A stretch of DNA of 64,000 nucleotides from Microcyclospora pomicola (Eukaryota > Ascomycota > Dothideomycetes > Capnodiales), in assembly GCA_002786065.1 (NCBI GenBank), contig NHNY01000006.1:186001-250000 (forward strand). The letters run 5' to 3'. Each line of letters starts with the position of its first letter. Positions within the stretch are counted from its first letter, which is position 1. The notes under the pieces are model-generated. The model was not told the origin of the DNA. It did no database searches and saw only the letters and a list, made by a program, of their open reading frames with translations. Positions 45,390 through 55,348 of the stretch are shown here, one piece after another. Made by a program: the position numbers and the translations under genes.

Positions 45390-48300
45390 TCATTCTCGCA
45401 GCTGCGCCCTCAACCCGACATTCTCCCGCTTCAGCCTCTGCACCTCACGGCGCAGCGCGATACTCTCCTCCTGGCTCTCCTTGAGTTTCCGCTTCAGCTC
45501 CTCGACGCCGTCGCCGCCGCGGATCGCCCTGGCGACACGGGTCAGCTCGTCGTTGAAGCGAGTGTAAAGTGCCTCGTTCTCGCCGTTGGCTTCGCGATAG
45601 AGCTCGTCGAGCTTGCGAGACTTGGTCTCCGAGACGGTGAGGGAGGTGAGCAGGTCGGCGCGCAGGTCGTCGATGGTACTGTTCAACTGGTCGAAATGGC
45701 CTGGGAGTTGGGCTTCGAGCTGCGACACGCGTTGTGTCGCGTTTGAGTGTGGAGGGACATCGTCGCGGCTATCTTGCTGGAAGGCGCGTGTGGTGGAGCT
45801 GAAGTGGTTCGAGCTCATGGACAGGTCCCTGCTCACCTGATCTAGCTCGTCTTGCAGCGAGGTGCGAGCATTGGAGATGGCTATCTGCTCATTCTGAAGG
45901 CGTTCGCGTAGCTTCTGAGGCGACTGCATGCGAAGCTTCTTCGGAGAAGCGCTGGATGTTGCAGTCCTGACACCAGCTTTTTCAGGTGGCGAGGAGGGCT
46001 TCTTGATGATGTTTCCAGCGCCAGGTCGCTCTGATAAGCCCGCACGAGGCAGGCCTGTACTGTGAGTTTTGGATGGTGAAATAGATCTAGGCGTCAGAGT
46101 CGGTATACCCGAGGTCGGCCTTGTAGTTATGATGACTTCGTCAGACTTCTGCGGGCTACTCTTGCGTTTAATTTCGTACGGTCCATGATGCGATGTCTTC
46201 GCCGGCGCCGGTGAGTTTTCTTCTAGGAACGATGGAGGCAACTTGGAGCGCAGTGATTCACGGAGCGGCGAGCCAAAGCGTCCGCTACCGCCTTTTGAAG
46301 ATGGCGAGGATGGCATGGGTGAGCCGGGCAGAGATTTGTCGTCCACAGCCCTGGACACCATGGGGGGCATGCGGGAGGAGGGAGGTGAGTATGGCTGGAG
46401 CTTCTGTGCAGCTTCCAAAATTTTCAGGTCAGATAACGAACTACGGCGCTTCTTCCTCGGTGGTCCTGTGGGTATGAAACTTGGGTGTTCGCCGATCGTT
46501 GATAGACCCAGATTCTGGGACGACGCTGCGGAGGCGGCCGATGGTTCGAGGGTCATAGCACTTGACTTGGGTTTCGGACCGTCTTGAGATGAGGGCCTGC
46601 TAGGCAGCCGCGCATCAAGATCTGTGGAGTGAGATCGGTAGAGTGTCTGTTTCGTGATAGTACCAGCGGGGCTGGCATCCATCCGAGTACTCTTGCTCAA
46701 GCTTCGTAGTATTGAGGATACCTTGGACTCTGGCTCTGTCTTACTGTTCTCCCTTGAGAGTGTGCTGAACCCAAACTTCTTGCGAAGTGAAGAGGTATTC
46801 GAGCTGATGGAACCCGTGTTCACAGATCTTGCTCTTTTGTGTGCGTATGTCGAGCCTTCAGCGGCCCTCTGCATTTCCTCGTACGGTTCTCCAAAGTAGG
46901 TATCGGTATCATCGACGAAGCGATCGATTAGTGCAATGTAATCACGCGGGTCAGCATCGGTCACCAAAACTTCCGCGAAAGCTGCTGTCAGCATGCCGCG
47001 ATCACCATCATTACCAGTCCCGTCAAGAAGTTCTGCTAGAAGCCTCATCATCCCCTTGAAGGCTCTTTGGTTTTGTGGCGATAGAGCCGTCATCTTTGCC
47101 CTGAAAAACTCGCCAAAGGGGGTGGGAAACATAGTCTCTGCCTTGTTCTGAATGTCTTGTAATAAGCTGAGTGGGAGTATCGAGCCAAATTGTCCCTTCC
47201 ACGCAGTATTCAAGAACTTCTCGAAGGCAGCGAAGAGAACGTCCACAGACGCTTGAGCAGCGTGAACCATCATGTTGGGATCTTCCAGAAGACTATTGTA
47301 AAGCTCGTTGATGGCAAGCTCGTCCGCACTAGCACGCATCTGAAGACTTCTCCCGACAATGTTACCTTTCCGAGCCTGCAGTGCAAGCATGTACGTCGAA
47401 AGTGTTTCTTCCAGCTTTTTATGTGTGTAGCCGAGCACGTCCATTGATCTCATCAGCGACAGTGGTCGTGTGACCGCTTCATCCCGAGAAGATGGTCTGC
47501 TCTCCCTGCTAGGGGGCTTACGAGGTAGCTGTCCTGGTGGTAGCATCCGTGATGCTGCTGCCGGAGGCAAGGGTGGAAGGTCCTTCTTGAGGGCGGCCGG
47601 GCTATTTCCTGGTCCCGTACTAGACAAGAAGTTGGCAAGCAGCTTGACTGGTGATTTCGGCCGACGCACGCGCTCACGAGGCGCAGATTCCAGACCGTTG
47701 GTATCAGTATCTGGCTCGTTCCTTAGACCTAACGATTGGAGGATTTCGAGATTCCTGTCGAGAAGGCAGGACGTCATCGAGGGCTGTTCCAGGGCATGAC
47801 AAGCAGCAGCCAATACCGCAAGCCTCTTGTTCAGTGTCGACAGAATGTCCTGGACGGGAACTTGGTCACGACTCGCGCTGACGTCCAGAGAATCGATCGT
47901 CAGACGCCACAGTCCGTCACGCATGGGTGATACGGTGACAACAGTACGGATCCCGTGCTGTCCCGCTCGAGATTTCTGTGCGTGCCGATCGATGTCAACT
48001 ACCAATCGTATAGAAGCACAGCTACGCCTCGCTTGAACATGCTCTGTACTACCATCATCGAAGACTGCATTGAAGAGGGTAAGATGGTCGACTGATGGAG
48101 TTGTGCTCCGAACTTCCCACTTTTGTGCTTCCCTTTCGGGCTCACTGAATCTGCCCTCGACTCGAGCCTTGATGATTTCTTCTAACAGTCTCGCAGCCTT
48201 ACCGTCATAGGCCGCTCCAAGTTTGAGACTCCGGCACGAATCAACGACCGGCTCCTGCGTAGGAACAGCAGCTTTGTCCAGCTCAAATCGCGTGAACATC

Positions 48301-50006
48301 TGTAACACACTACCCATGTGACTTTCTGTACACTCCACGGCGTCTATCTGCACCCTTCGAATGAAGTGCAGACTGTGCTTTGGTGTTTGCTGGCCTATGT
48401 TCGGCAGAGTCATAATGCTTTCGAGGTCAGCGAGAAGCCCTCTCGCATTTATATTGCATGTGATATCCTTCTCAAGCAGTACCAGACTGTCTGCAAATAG
48501 AAGTAAGATGCCTGGTCGACCATCCACAGTTGACAGAGTAAAGGGAGGAGGCAGCTCAACGAATTCTGCGGCCGTTATGAGGCGGCCCTCAATCTGAACA
48601 TCCGCAGGCCACTCTGACACCAAGACACGTAGCTTCTCGGTGATGGAACCAGCGTTAGATGCAGCATCATCTTGTGAGCAGATTTCTGTTATCAAATCCC
48701 GAGCCTTTAGTAGATGTCGTATGCCAGGATGGCGGCGCGGGAGCTGTTTCACGATGCCATCTATGTACAAGTTGTAGCGTGGCAATCGTTGCACAGGCTC
48801 AATAAGCAATGATGTCAGCTTTTGCTCTCCAATGTCTTGGAGATGAGCGACGAAAGTACTATCGTCTCCCCGGAATATGCCACGCAGCGACTGCGCTGCA
48901 GTGGCATGTGCGCTCAAATACTCTCCATACGGCTTGGCGAAGCGAGGAAGCCATTCACAGAGACATTTTGCGGCTGCCACGATGCCTTGTGGATCCGAGA
49001 CCATATTTTGATGAGTCTGTGTTGCAGTAGTCTCGACTTCAGAGGTAGCCTCAATGTCCTGGATCGCAGTATGTTCCACGTCATGGATAACAGTACGAAA
49101 CACTTCAACGAACAACGAGTTGAGCTCGAGTATGCTACCAATGACATCCGGAAAAACTTCCTCAAGTCGCTTCTGGTTGGCGGAAGTGAGCTTGTGATTC
49201 GCACTCTTGGAAATATCGTCTAGCTCCCGAATCCGGAGCACATAGCTTTCTTCGGTACTGAGAAGCTCGCACAGCTCCTTACGAGCATTTTCTTTCTGCT
49301 GCTTCAGAAACGACGCCGAGCGACCCATTGCCGATGCCTTTGATGGGCATCTCTTCAAGCGAGAGGTCGGTAGAAAGGTAGTCTCACCCAGCGATCCAAT
49401 CAGCTCTGCATATCTTCCATAACGATGTTGCAGCATATCTGCTTCGTTCCAATCATCGATCTCCTCTGCTTCGGATCTTTGTGGCATCGGCTTGATCGTG
49501 CCTGCAGGCAGGATAACATCGACATCTTGCCAGGATTGACGCTGCTCGCCGAAAGCTTGAGTGACGACTTGTATGACATCCTCGACGTTCTCAATCCTCG
49601 TCATGCGACTAGCCAAGATGGCGACATGCTCGTCTCCGAACAGAGTTGCTGGAGCAGGAGCCTTGACTTGCGCACACCACGTCTTCTTGACACTCTCTGA
49701 CAGCTCGCAAAAGTACTTCTTCAGACCGAAAGCCAGTCCGCGACACACTTCATCCCCCTGCTCTTCACGCGGTAAGTTGGAGACCGCTGAGTAGAAGGGC
49801 GAGTTCGGCGAGACGGCGAGCCGAGGATATGAGCCGACACCTGCAGCAGTGAAGACGTGTACTTGGATACGCGAGCTCGTGGCACCTATAGTCGCTGCTG
49901 GGCCATTGAATATGAGGACCGGAGAGTTGCCCAGTAATGGATCGGTTGTGTGAAAGAGGTCCAGATCAGCAGAGAGGACTGGTGGGGCCGGCACGACGAC
50001 GGCCAT
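45390..50006 (-). CDS. Large RhoGEF (DH-domain) protein with C-terminal coiled coil
   Basis: Predicted guanine-nucleotide exchange factor for a Rho-family GTPase. The product is 1,538 residues from one exon. The DH domain starts near residue 245 (ARKELCELLSTEESYVLRI) and runs to about 440, including LTSLLIEPVQRLPRYNLYIDGIV, the conserved helix of DH folds. A PH-like region follows to about 640. A second helical domain (about 880-1,090, SLMRSMDVLGYTHKKLEETL) resembles a divergent RhoGAP- or BAR-type helical fold; I cannot settle which. Residues 1,100-1,420 are Ser/Pro-rich and disordered. The last 120 residues are a coiled coil (ELKRKLKESQEESIALRREV). The ATG at 50006 has a sensible context. 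It is divergent from dcc1. Confidence 0.85.
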   Translation of the reverse strand: MAVVVPAPPVLSADLDLFHTTDPLLGNSPVLIFNGPAATIGATSSRIQVHVFTAAGVGSYPRLAVSPNSPFYSAVSNLPREEQGDEVCRGLAFGLKKYFCELSESVKKTWCAQVKAPAPATLFGDEHVAILASRMTRIENVEDVIQVVTQAFGEQRQSWQDVDVILPAGTIKPMPQRSEAEEIDDWNEADMLQHRYGRYAELIGSLGETTFLPTSRLKRCPSKASAMGRSASFLKQQKENARKELCELLSTEESYVLRIRELDDISKSANHKLTSANQKRLEEVFPDVIGSILELNSLFVEVFRTVIHDVEHTAIQDIEATSEVETTATQTHQNMVSDPQGIVAAAKCLCEWLPRFAKPYGEYLSAHATAAQSLRGIFRGDDSTFVAHLQDIGEQKLTSLLIEPVQRLPRYNLYIDGIVKQLPRRHPGIRHLLKARDLITEICSQDDAASNAGSITEKLRVLVSEWPADVQIEGRLITAAEFVELPPPFTLSTVDGRPGILLLFADSLVLLEKDITCNINARGLLADLESIMTLPNIGQQTPKHSLHFIRRVQIDAVECTESHMGSVLQMFTRFELDKAAVPTQEPVVDSCRSLKLGAAYDGKAARLLEEIIKARVEGRFSEPEREAQKWEVRSTTPSVDHLTLFNAVFDDGSTEHVQARRSCASIRLVVDIDRHAQKSRAGQHGIRTVVTVSPMRDGLWRLTIDSLDVSASRDQVPVQDILSTLNKRLAVLAAACHALEQPSMTSCLLDRNLEILQSLGLRNEPDTDTNGLESAPRERVRRPKSPVKLLANFLSSTGPGNSPAALKKDLPPLPPAAASRMLPPGQLPRKPPSRESRPSSRDEAVTRPLSLMRSMDVLGYTHKKLEETLSTYMLALQARKGNIVGRSLQMRASADELAINELYNSLLEDPNMMVHAAQASVDVLFAAFEKFLNTAWKGQFGSILPLSLLQDIQNKAETMFPTPFGEFFRAKMTALSPQNQRAFKGMMRLLAELLDGTGNDGDRGMLTAAFAEVLVTDADPRDYIALIDRFVDDTDTYFGEPYEEMQRAAEGSTYAHKRARSVNTGSISSNTSSLRKKFGFSTLSRENSKTEPESKVSSILRSLSKSTRMDASPAGTITKQTLYRSHSTDLDARLPSRPSSQDGPKPKSSAMTLEPSAASAASSQNLGLSTIGEHPSFIPTGPPRKKRRSSLSDLKILEAAQKLQPYSPPSSRMPPMVSRAVDDKSLPGSPMPSSPSSKGGSGRFGSPLRESLRSKLPPSFLEENSPAPAKTSHHGPYEIKRKSSPQKSDEVIITTRPTSGIPTLTPRSISPSKTHSTGLPRAGLSERPGAGNIIKKPSSPPEKAGVRTATSSASPKKLRMQSPQKLRERLQNEQIAISNARTSLQDELDQVSRDLSMSSNHFSSTTRAFQQDSRDDVPPHSNATQRVSQLEAQLPGHFDQLNSTIDDLRADLLTSLTVSETKSRKLDELYREANGENEALYTRFNDELTRVARAIRGGDGVEELKRKLKESQEESIALRREVQRLKRENVGLRAQLRE

Positions 50007-50502
50007 GATGATGGTCGAAGGTCGGGGTCAAGAAGGCGAGGCCGAGTGGCTGGTGTGATATAAGGTCGATCATGCATGCGCCTGATCATGGTCCATCCGT
50101 GAAAAGTGATTGGACCAAGTCTTTAGCAAGGCGTTGGTCGATTGTTTGTGAAGATGTAAACAACGCGCGCGAACTTGCAGGGATGAACAAGTGGACCATC
50201 AAAAACCAGGTAAAGAGTGAACTGCGGTACAGCGAAGCTTGGAAAACAAGACCGGCACGGCAGATGTAGTCGCAAGGTGCAGGGAATGTTTCTGCGGCGG
50301 AGATGGCGCACAAGTGGGGGTGGGATGGCGGGCGGTGGTGGGCAGTGGACGTGGTGAGGTGCAGCAAGAGCAACGCGCTAAAACACGAAACATCGTGAGA
50401 GCTGGAATCACATGCAAGATTCCATGCAGCAGATTGATATATCATTCACGCCCTGTAACCAACATACTATCAGGACGATCATATTCCGAGATAGACAGAA
50501 AC
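50007..50502. promoter_or_regulatory. Divergent promoter region, RhoGEF / dcc1
   Basis: 496 bp between opposite start codons. A G-rich patch (GGGGGTGGGATGGCGGGCGGTGGTGGGCAGTGG-like, about 50,313-50,345) is the only compositional feature. Short open frames across it are not supported as genes. Confidence 0.45.
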
Positions 50503-51602
50503 ATGGCAGCGCAACGATCAGACCGCCGGCATTCCTTCTCTGTCGTCCCCCAAGAAAACCAGCAACAGTTTCGGCTTCTCGAACTGCCATCAGAAGTCCT
50601 CGATCTCATCACTTCAAGCAGCCCTGCAGTGTAATAGCTTTCGTGTCGCAGTATGAGAGAATACAGCTGATCATGTACAAACGCAGTCTCCAGCTGAAGT
50701 CTCCCGAACGACTACCTGGACGGGCTTCTGACCCAGTTGCTGTGTTGTGTACACCTCACAACACATTCAACTTGCGCCAAGTCAACCATTCCAACTCAGT
50801 CTTCATTACGCAACCTTCCAAGCCACAAGTTGCTGAAGGTAGTGATCACTCAGCCATTGAGGCCATTGCACAAAGCACGTTTACGCTAGAGCTCACCCCT
50901 GCCAAGGGCATACCAGCTTCAGCCTATCTCAGAGATGCACTCCCGATCTACCGCCCTGGACTTATTCTTCATCAGTCCAAACGCCTTACCAAAGCTCAAC
51001 AACTAGCCAACATTCCGTTGGACCAGGCGCAATGCGAACGAGCATGGCGAGAACTAGCGTGCTTTGAGACACAAGAGCGAAAGGCTTCTTACCTGCCTTC
51101 GCATGTCAGCAGAAATACGGCTTGGGAGGCAATGCTAGTCCAGGCACTTGCCGAAGGTATCGACTTGACCTCTGCACTGACCTTGGACGATGTACGAACA
51201 CTAATCGATCTCGACGGGGACGAATGGCCAACGGAGCTATGCCAAGCTATTTTGAACAGCATGTCATTGACTGATGCTGAAGGAGTCCTGCAACTGGACG
51301 GCGAGACGTGTGCGCGCCTGACTGGCATATCGCTGCTCCAAGAACATGCCAGCCAAAGTGCCTGTTCATCTTCTGCATTGGCTCAGAAATGGGCAGATTC
51401 GTTGCCTGAGACGTGGCGAGCTCTGGCGGATCTCAAACTCCTAGAAGGAAGCTACACGTCAACGGCCGCAGGAATGATTACATTTGTCGACAAGACGGCC
51501 AAAGAAGTCAACGCCGTGAACGATGCAGCAGGCATCGATGCAAAGACTGGTATGAAGAGGAAATGGCATGACAAATTCCGAGCGGCGAAAAAGACGACGT
51601 GA
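50503..51602 (+). CDS. dcc1: Sister chromatid cohesion protein Dcc1
   Basis: Dcc1 joins Ctf18 and Ctf8 in the alternative clamp loader that acts on PCNA during replication and cohesion. Exon 1 (50503-50630) encodes MAAQRSDRRHSFSVVPQE through FRLLELPSEVLDLI. A 56-nt intron (50631-50686) restores the frame with SSPAV to LQLKSPERL. Exon 2 runs to 51602, for 347 residues. The Dcc1 pattern is clear: FRLLELP near the start, then AVLCTPHNTFNLRQVNHSNSVFITQ, and a winged-helix C-terminus ending in a basic KRKWHDKFRAAKK tail. The small first exon sits in a different frame from the long one, so a single-exon reading starting near 50412 would carry a wrong N-terminus. Confidence 0.88.
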
Positions 51603-51867
51603 ACGCCGGCCGATAATACGTGGACCGACCAGTTTCACTTCAGTCCAGTTCCTGCCGTGTAAATGCCCGATGATATCAAATCCATACATTTTGGATGGTA
51701 ACGACCAGAAAGGACCAAACCCATCACTTAGCATGAGTCAGCACAATTATTCATAAATGCAAGCTCGGTGCTTCAGAAACACCGACCCTGACAAATCATC
51801 GTCGCAAATGCCGATCTGATGTATAGAAGGACGTCGCCCGGCATGATCAATTCACCTTATCACTGGA

Positions 51868-52721
51868 ATGCATTGCGTTCATGGTCGTGGTGTTATTCTA
51901 CTGAACTCGGCAGAACTGCTTCGCACCTTGCTTCCCCGACGCCTCTGCGATAGCCACATCCGCCGATCAAAGTGCTGTTTCGGGAAAGCCTCCCAAAGGG
52001 CTGCATATCACAGTATCTTTGCAAGTCAAAATCCCAGTACTCGAAACGCGAGTAGCAGGTCACCTATCCAAACAAGATTCAGGTCTACCGCTTCCGAGAT
52101 GGAGACAAGTCCCGTCTCGGAGGGCCCACAAGCACAAGGGCCGGCTCTCCCACCTTTGAGCTCACAGGAATTCCGGCAGTACAATCATATGGCCGAGCAT
52201 ATGGATCAGTTCGTACGTCAATCTCTGCACTTCCCCATGACGGCCTTCCAACTGACTCAACGTCTTCTGAACAGCACAACTCATTCCGCGCAACATGGAC
52301 CCTCCTCTATCAGACTGCATCCACCCCACCGCATTCCCTCCCACGCTCCGCCCCCTCACTCCCCGCATTCATCGCTGTCGGTACGCAGCTCATCCACCAT
52401 CTGACCATACACCACACGATTGAGGAGCAGCACATCTTCCCCGTGCTGGCCCAACGCATGCCTTCCTTCCGCGACTCGCAAAAGCTTTTGGCGCAGCATG
52501 CCGAGATCCACGAAGGCCTCGACAAATTGCAGGATGTGCTGAGGGTAATGCGCAACAGCCGGAAGACGGAGAAAGAGATCGATTGGGCGCCGCTGAAGTC
52601 GTGCATGGACTCGTTCGGTACAGTGCTGTGGGCGCACTTGGATGCGGAGGTGGCTGAGCTGGGTGCGAATAACATGCGGAAGTACTGGAGTTTGCAGGAG
52701 ATGAGGGGGATGCCTATGTGA
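51868..52721 (+). CDS. Hemerythrin-like (HHE) domain protein, possibly mitochondrial
   Basis: A four-helix di-iron/oxygen-binding fold is predicted. Exons 51868-52212 and 52275-52721 join in frame to 263 residues; the intron is 62 nt. Histidines fit the family pattern: YNHMAEHMDQF then H directly after the splice, IHHLTIHHTIEEQHIFP, AQHAEIHEG, and WAHLDAEV with a nearby Glu. Residues 1-75 are rich in Arg, Ser and hydroxylated residues without acidic ones (LLPRRLCDSHIRRSKCC, FASQNPSTRNASSRSP), like a mitochondrial presequence, before METSPVSEG. If translation instead starts at that internal Met (about 52,099), the protein would be cytosolic. Role in iron, oxygen or NO handling is inference. 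Confidence 0.82.
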
Positions 52722-53693
52722 AGCAATCTGCATAGCTAGAATCGTGCAGGGACGGAGATGGGCCAAGAGACAGCAGAGGCCGGGGGGGCAAACGCGCTGA
52801 GCTAGGATACCACGATCAAACCAGTGATCTTGAACCGACAAAACCCGAAGACTGTGCACTCCGCACGCCTCACGGCTCGTATAAGTGTTTCACCAATCAA
52901 TCAGGACGTAGTCCGAGTGGACCATCCACTAGGATGCGGCCTGGTCGACTCAGCCCATCAAAATCTTGTCAACTCATGGTGCTCTTACGGGATGTCCAGC
53001 ATGCAGTCAGTCGTAGAGCCTGGCCTCATACTCGAGCGCGTTGTGAACCAGAGACATGCCTACCACGAGCATTCAATTTTGCAAGAGAGCAGTCCAGTCC
53101 AGTCCAGTATGCGCGACTCAAGACATTGCAGAAATGACAATAGCGGAGGCAAACTTTGTCAGATCAGACACAAAGTGCTCTGGTGGTGATGGCACCGCCA
53201 GCACCTGTGACCAGCGTCAAGGCATAGCCTCTAAGTCCAGCCATACGCATAGTCGAAGCGTATCATCTCACCTATACTTTTCACCGATATAGTTGGAGCA
53301 GATGTAGCGTGACGCCAGGGTCTGGCCGGAAAATGTTCATTCTCACCAGCACATACGATGTAGCATGGCACTGCGCCGGATTCATGTTACGTTGTTGGAT
53401 ACTCTCGTAGTACTCAGTGCCGGAGCTTGAGAGACATTACTAGGCGATGCTTAGAGACGAGTTTCATGAGATACGAGCAGCGTACCCATCTCCAATTTAT
53501 AGGGATGTACGAAAAACATGCGTTCATTGTGTTCTCTACTTCCACTCTTCTGGTTCATTTGCTTCGGTACGTACGATGTTCAGCAGTACGATTATACGAG
53601 CCTATGATCCCCCTTCCTCGTATTCCGCATCGTGCGATCACTTCACCAAGCGAAGAGCTCAGCGAGGGCTGCAACCTCCAAGCCATCGACCCT
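52722..53693. other. Convergent 3' intergenic region
   Basis: Nearly 1 kb between the stops of the hemerythrin-like and peroxygenase genes. A short CAGTC tandem run lies near 53,088-53,105. Plus-strand open frames that continue past 53,632 are antisense to the last peroxygenase exon and are not genes. Confidence 0.5.
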
Positions 53694-55348
53694 TCAAGCA
53701 GCGGTCGCGATGGCGGCAGCAGCGGCCGCAGTCTCCTCCTCACGCTTCATCCGTCCAGGATTGGTGGTGTACAAGTTCGGCAAGGTCGGGTTGAACGACG
53801 GCGTGCCGGACGTCGACGTCGACGGAAAGGTACCCGTGGGCCCGAAGACGAACTCGGTGAAGAAGGGTAGCGGCGTCAAGGTGATGCTTGCGCTTTGCAC
53901 GAGGGACGAGATGCTGGTCACGAAGGAATTTTGTACGGGGGAGCCGGAGGGGTTGGGGACTGGGAGAGGTTGTTGTTAGTCGGACTGGGAAGTGAGGAGA
54001 GACTCAAGCTCTCTAGTTTGAAAGGGGGCGTTGATGCTTACTCTTCCAGCCGAGCGGCGTGGGGAAGTCTTCGTACACTGGGGGTAGGGGACGTCAGTGT
54101 CAGATCATGATGTGAGGATCGAGTGGGTGAATAGCTTACTGAACCAGTATTGCCACCAGTTCACCCGGACAGAGGCGTTGGTCGCAACACCACTGCCTCC
54201 TGGCTGGTTGTTCTCCGACATCACGGCAAAGATGAACCCGATCTCGGTCTCCTGAACGCTGGGTGACAACGTAAGCCAGCCCGGCTTATCGAGGAGGTAT
54301 TGGTCTCGTTCTCGTGACAAGCGGACCTCATTCGCCTGCGAGATGGTCATGTAACAGCTGTTGTTGAGCACTGCTAGGGACTGGTTGAAGACCGTTCCGT
54401 TGAAGATGTGGTTGTTCGCTGGTCCGTTCCTGTACCCTTGGTCAGCAGCACTTCTGGTACGAGAGTCGACCGATGGCATAGGACGCACTGTGAAAGCTCT
54501 TCGAAGTCTCAACGAGACAGCGAGTGATCGTGCTCGAACTGGTGGGGTTCGTTGAGAACGTTCAAGTCGAAAGACTCGCACAGCTCATACTGGCTTCCTT
54601 TCTCTGAGCCACCGCCCTGGAAAGAGCACACGGACAAGGCGTTTGTCTTGGGGATGTTGATGACGCCGCTGGCGATGCCCCATCCGTTCTGTACAGCCAT
54701 CAGCTAAATGCTCAAAGGATGGAATTTGTACGGAGCCAACATACCTGGAATGCACTGATGAGTGTGGTTCCATTGATGAGACGTCCATCGCCTGGAAACC
54801 GAGATGGAATGGTCAGCTATTGCACAAGATATAGTTATGGCAGTGGAGTCAACGTCGTCGCTTTCGAAGACAGTGGCTACTCGCATCGATTGCCAACTTG
54901 ATTTAAGCCACGAGGACGAACTTACGAGGAAGATATCCATGATTGGCAAGAGTACTGATACAACGTTAGAGAGCTATATAGACAAGACTGCTGTCTGTAC
55001 GTACTTCAGGGCTGGGCAAGGTGACCGAACATCGTTGCTTCCTGGGGCTTGATAACCAAAGCCCATCTGTCCGTCGGGGCCTGGTCCAGAGGCGTTGTTT
55101 ACGGGCGCAGGGAGTTGGTAAACATTGAAGCAGGGATCAGTTGGGTTTGGCTGGGACCCTCGCGTCGAGCTTGCCACAGCTTCGATGACCGCAGCATTGG
55201 GGAAGGCGTTACGAATTGCAGGCCGACGAGCTGCAGCGGCACGCTTCCAGTCCTGAATGCCCTGATACTCAGGGTTGGTGAGAAAGTCGCCATAGGTCCA
55301 AGCCTGTCCGCTCAGTACAGCGACAGTGAAAAGGTAGAGGATCAACAT
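53694..55348 (-). CDS. Secreted heme-thiolate peroxygenase (unspecific peroxygenase/chloroperoxidase family)
   Basis: The family uses hydrogen peroxide to oxygenate or halogenate organic substrates outside the cell. Seven exons are proposed: 55348-55005, 54954-54926, 54791-54745, 54688-54514, 54436-54140, 54077-54042 and 53959-53694, giving 397 residues. The start MLILYLFTVAVLSGQA is a signal peptide. The heme Cys is in SPCPALN at the exon 1/2 junction, followed by TLANHGYLPRDGR. The metal/acid motif reads FEHDHSLSR, and a later Glu in QETEIGFIF fits the acid-base residue, so PCP, EHD and E are all present. WQYWF and EDFPTPLGWK match family C-terminal motifs. Asn-glycosylation sites are numerous. 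The fourth intron (54437-54513) needs an AAG acceptor; a stronger TACAG seven bases further would break the frame, so that edge is uncertain. One exon is only 29 nt. Confidence 0.85.

Noticed and set aside
53632-53979. Plus-strand open frame with poly-Ala start
   Set aside because: It is antisense to the last exon of the peroxygenase, which splices in frame and matches the family C-terminus.
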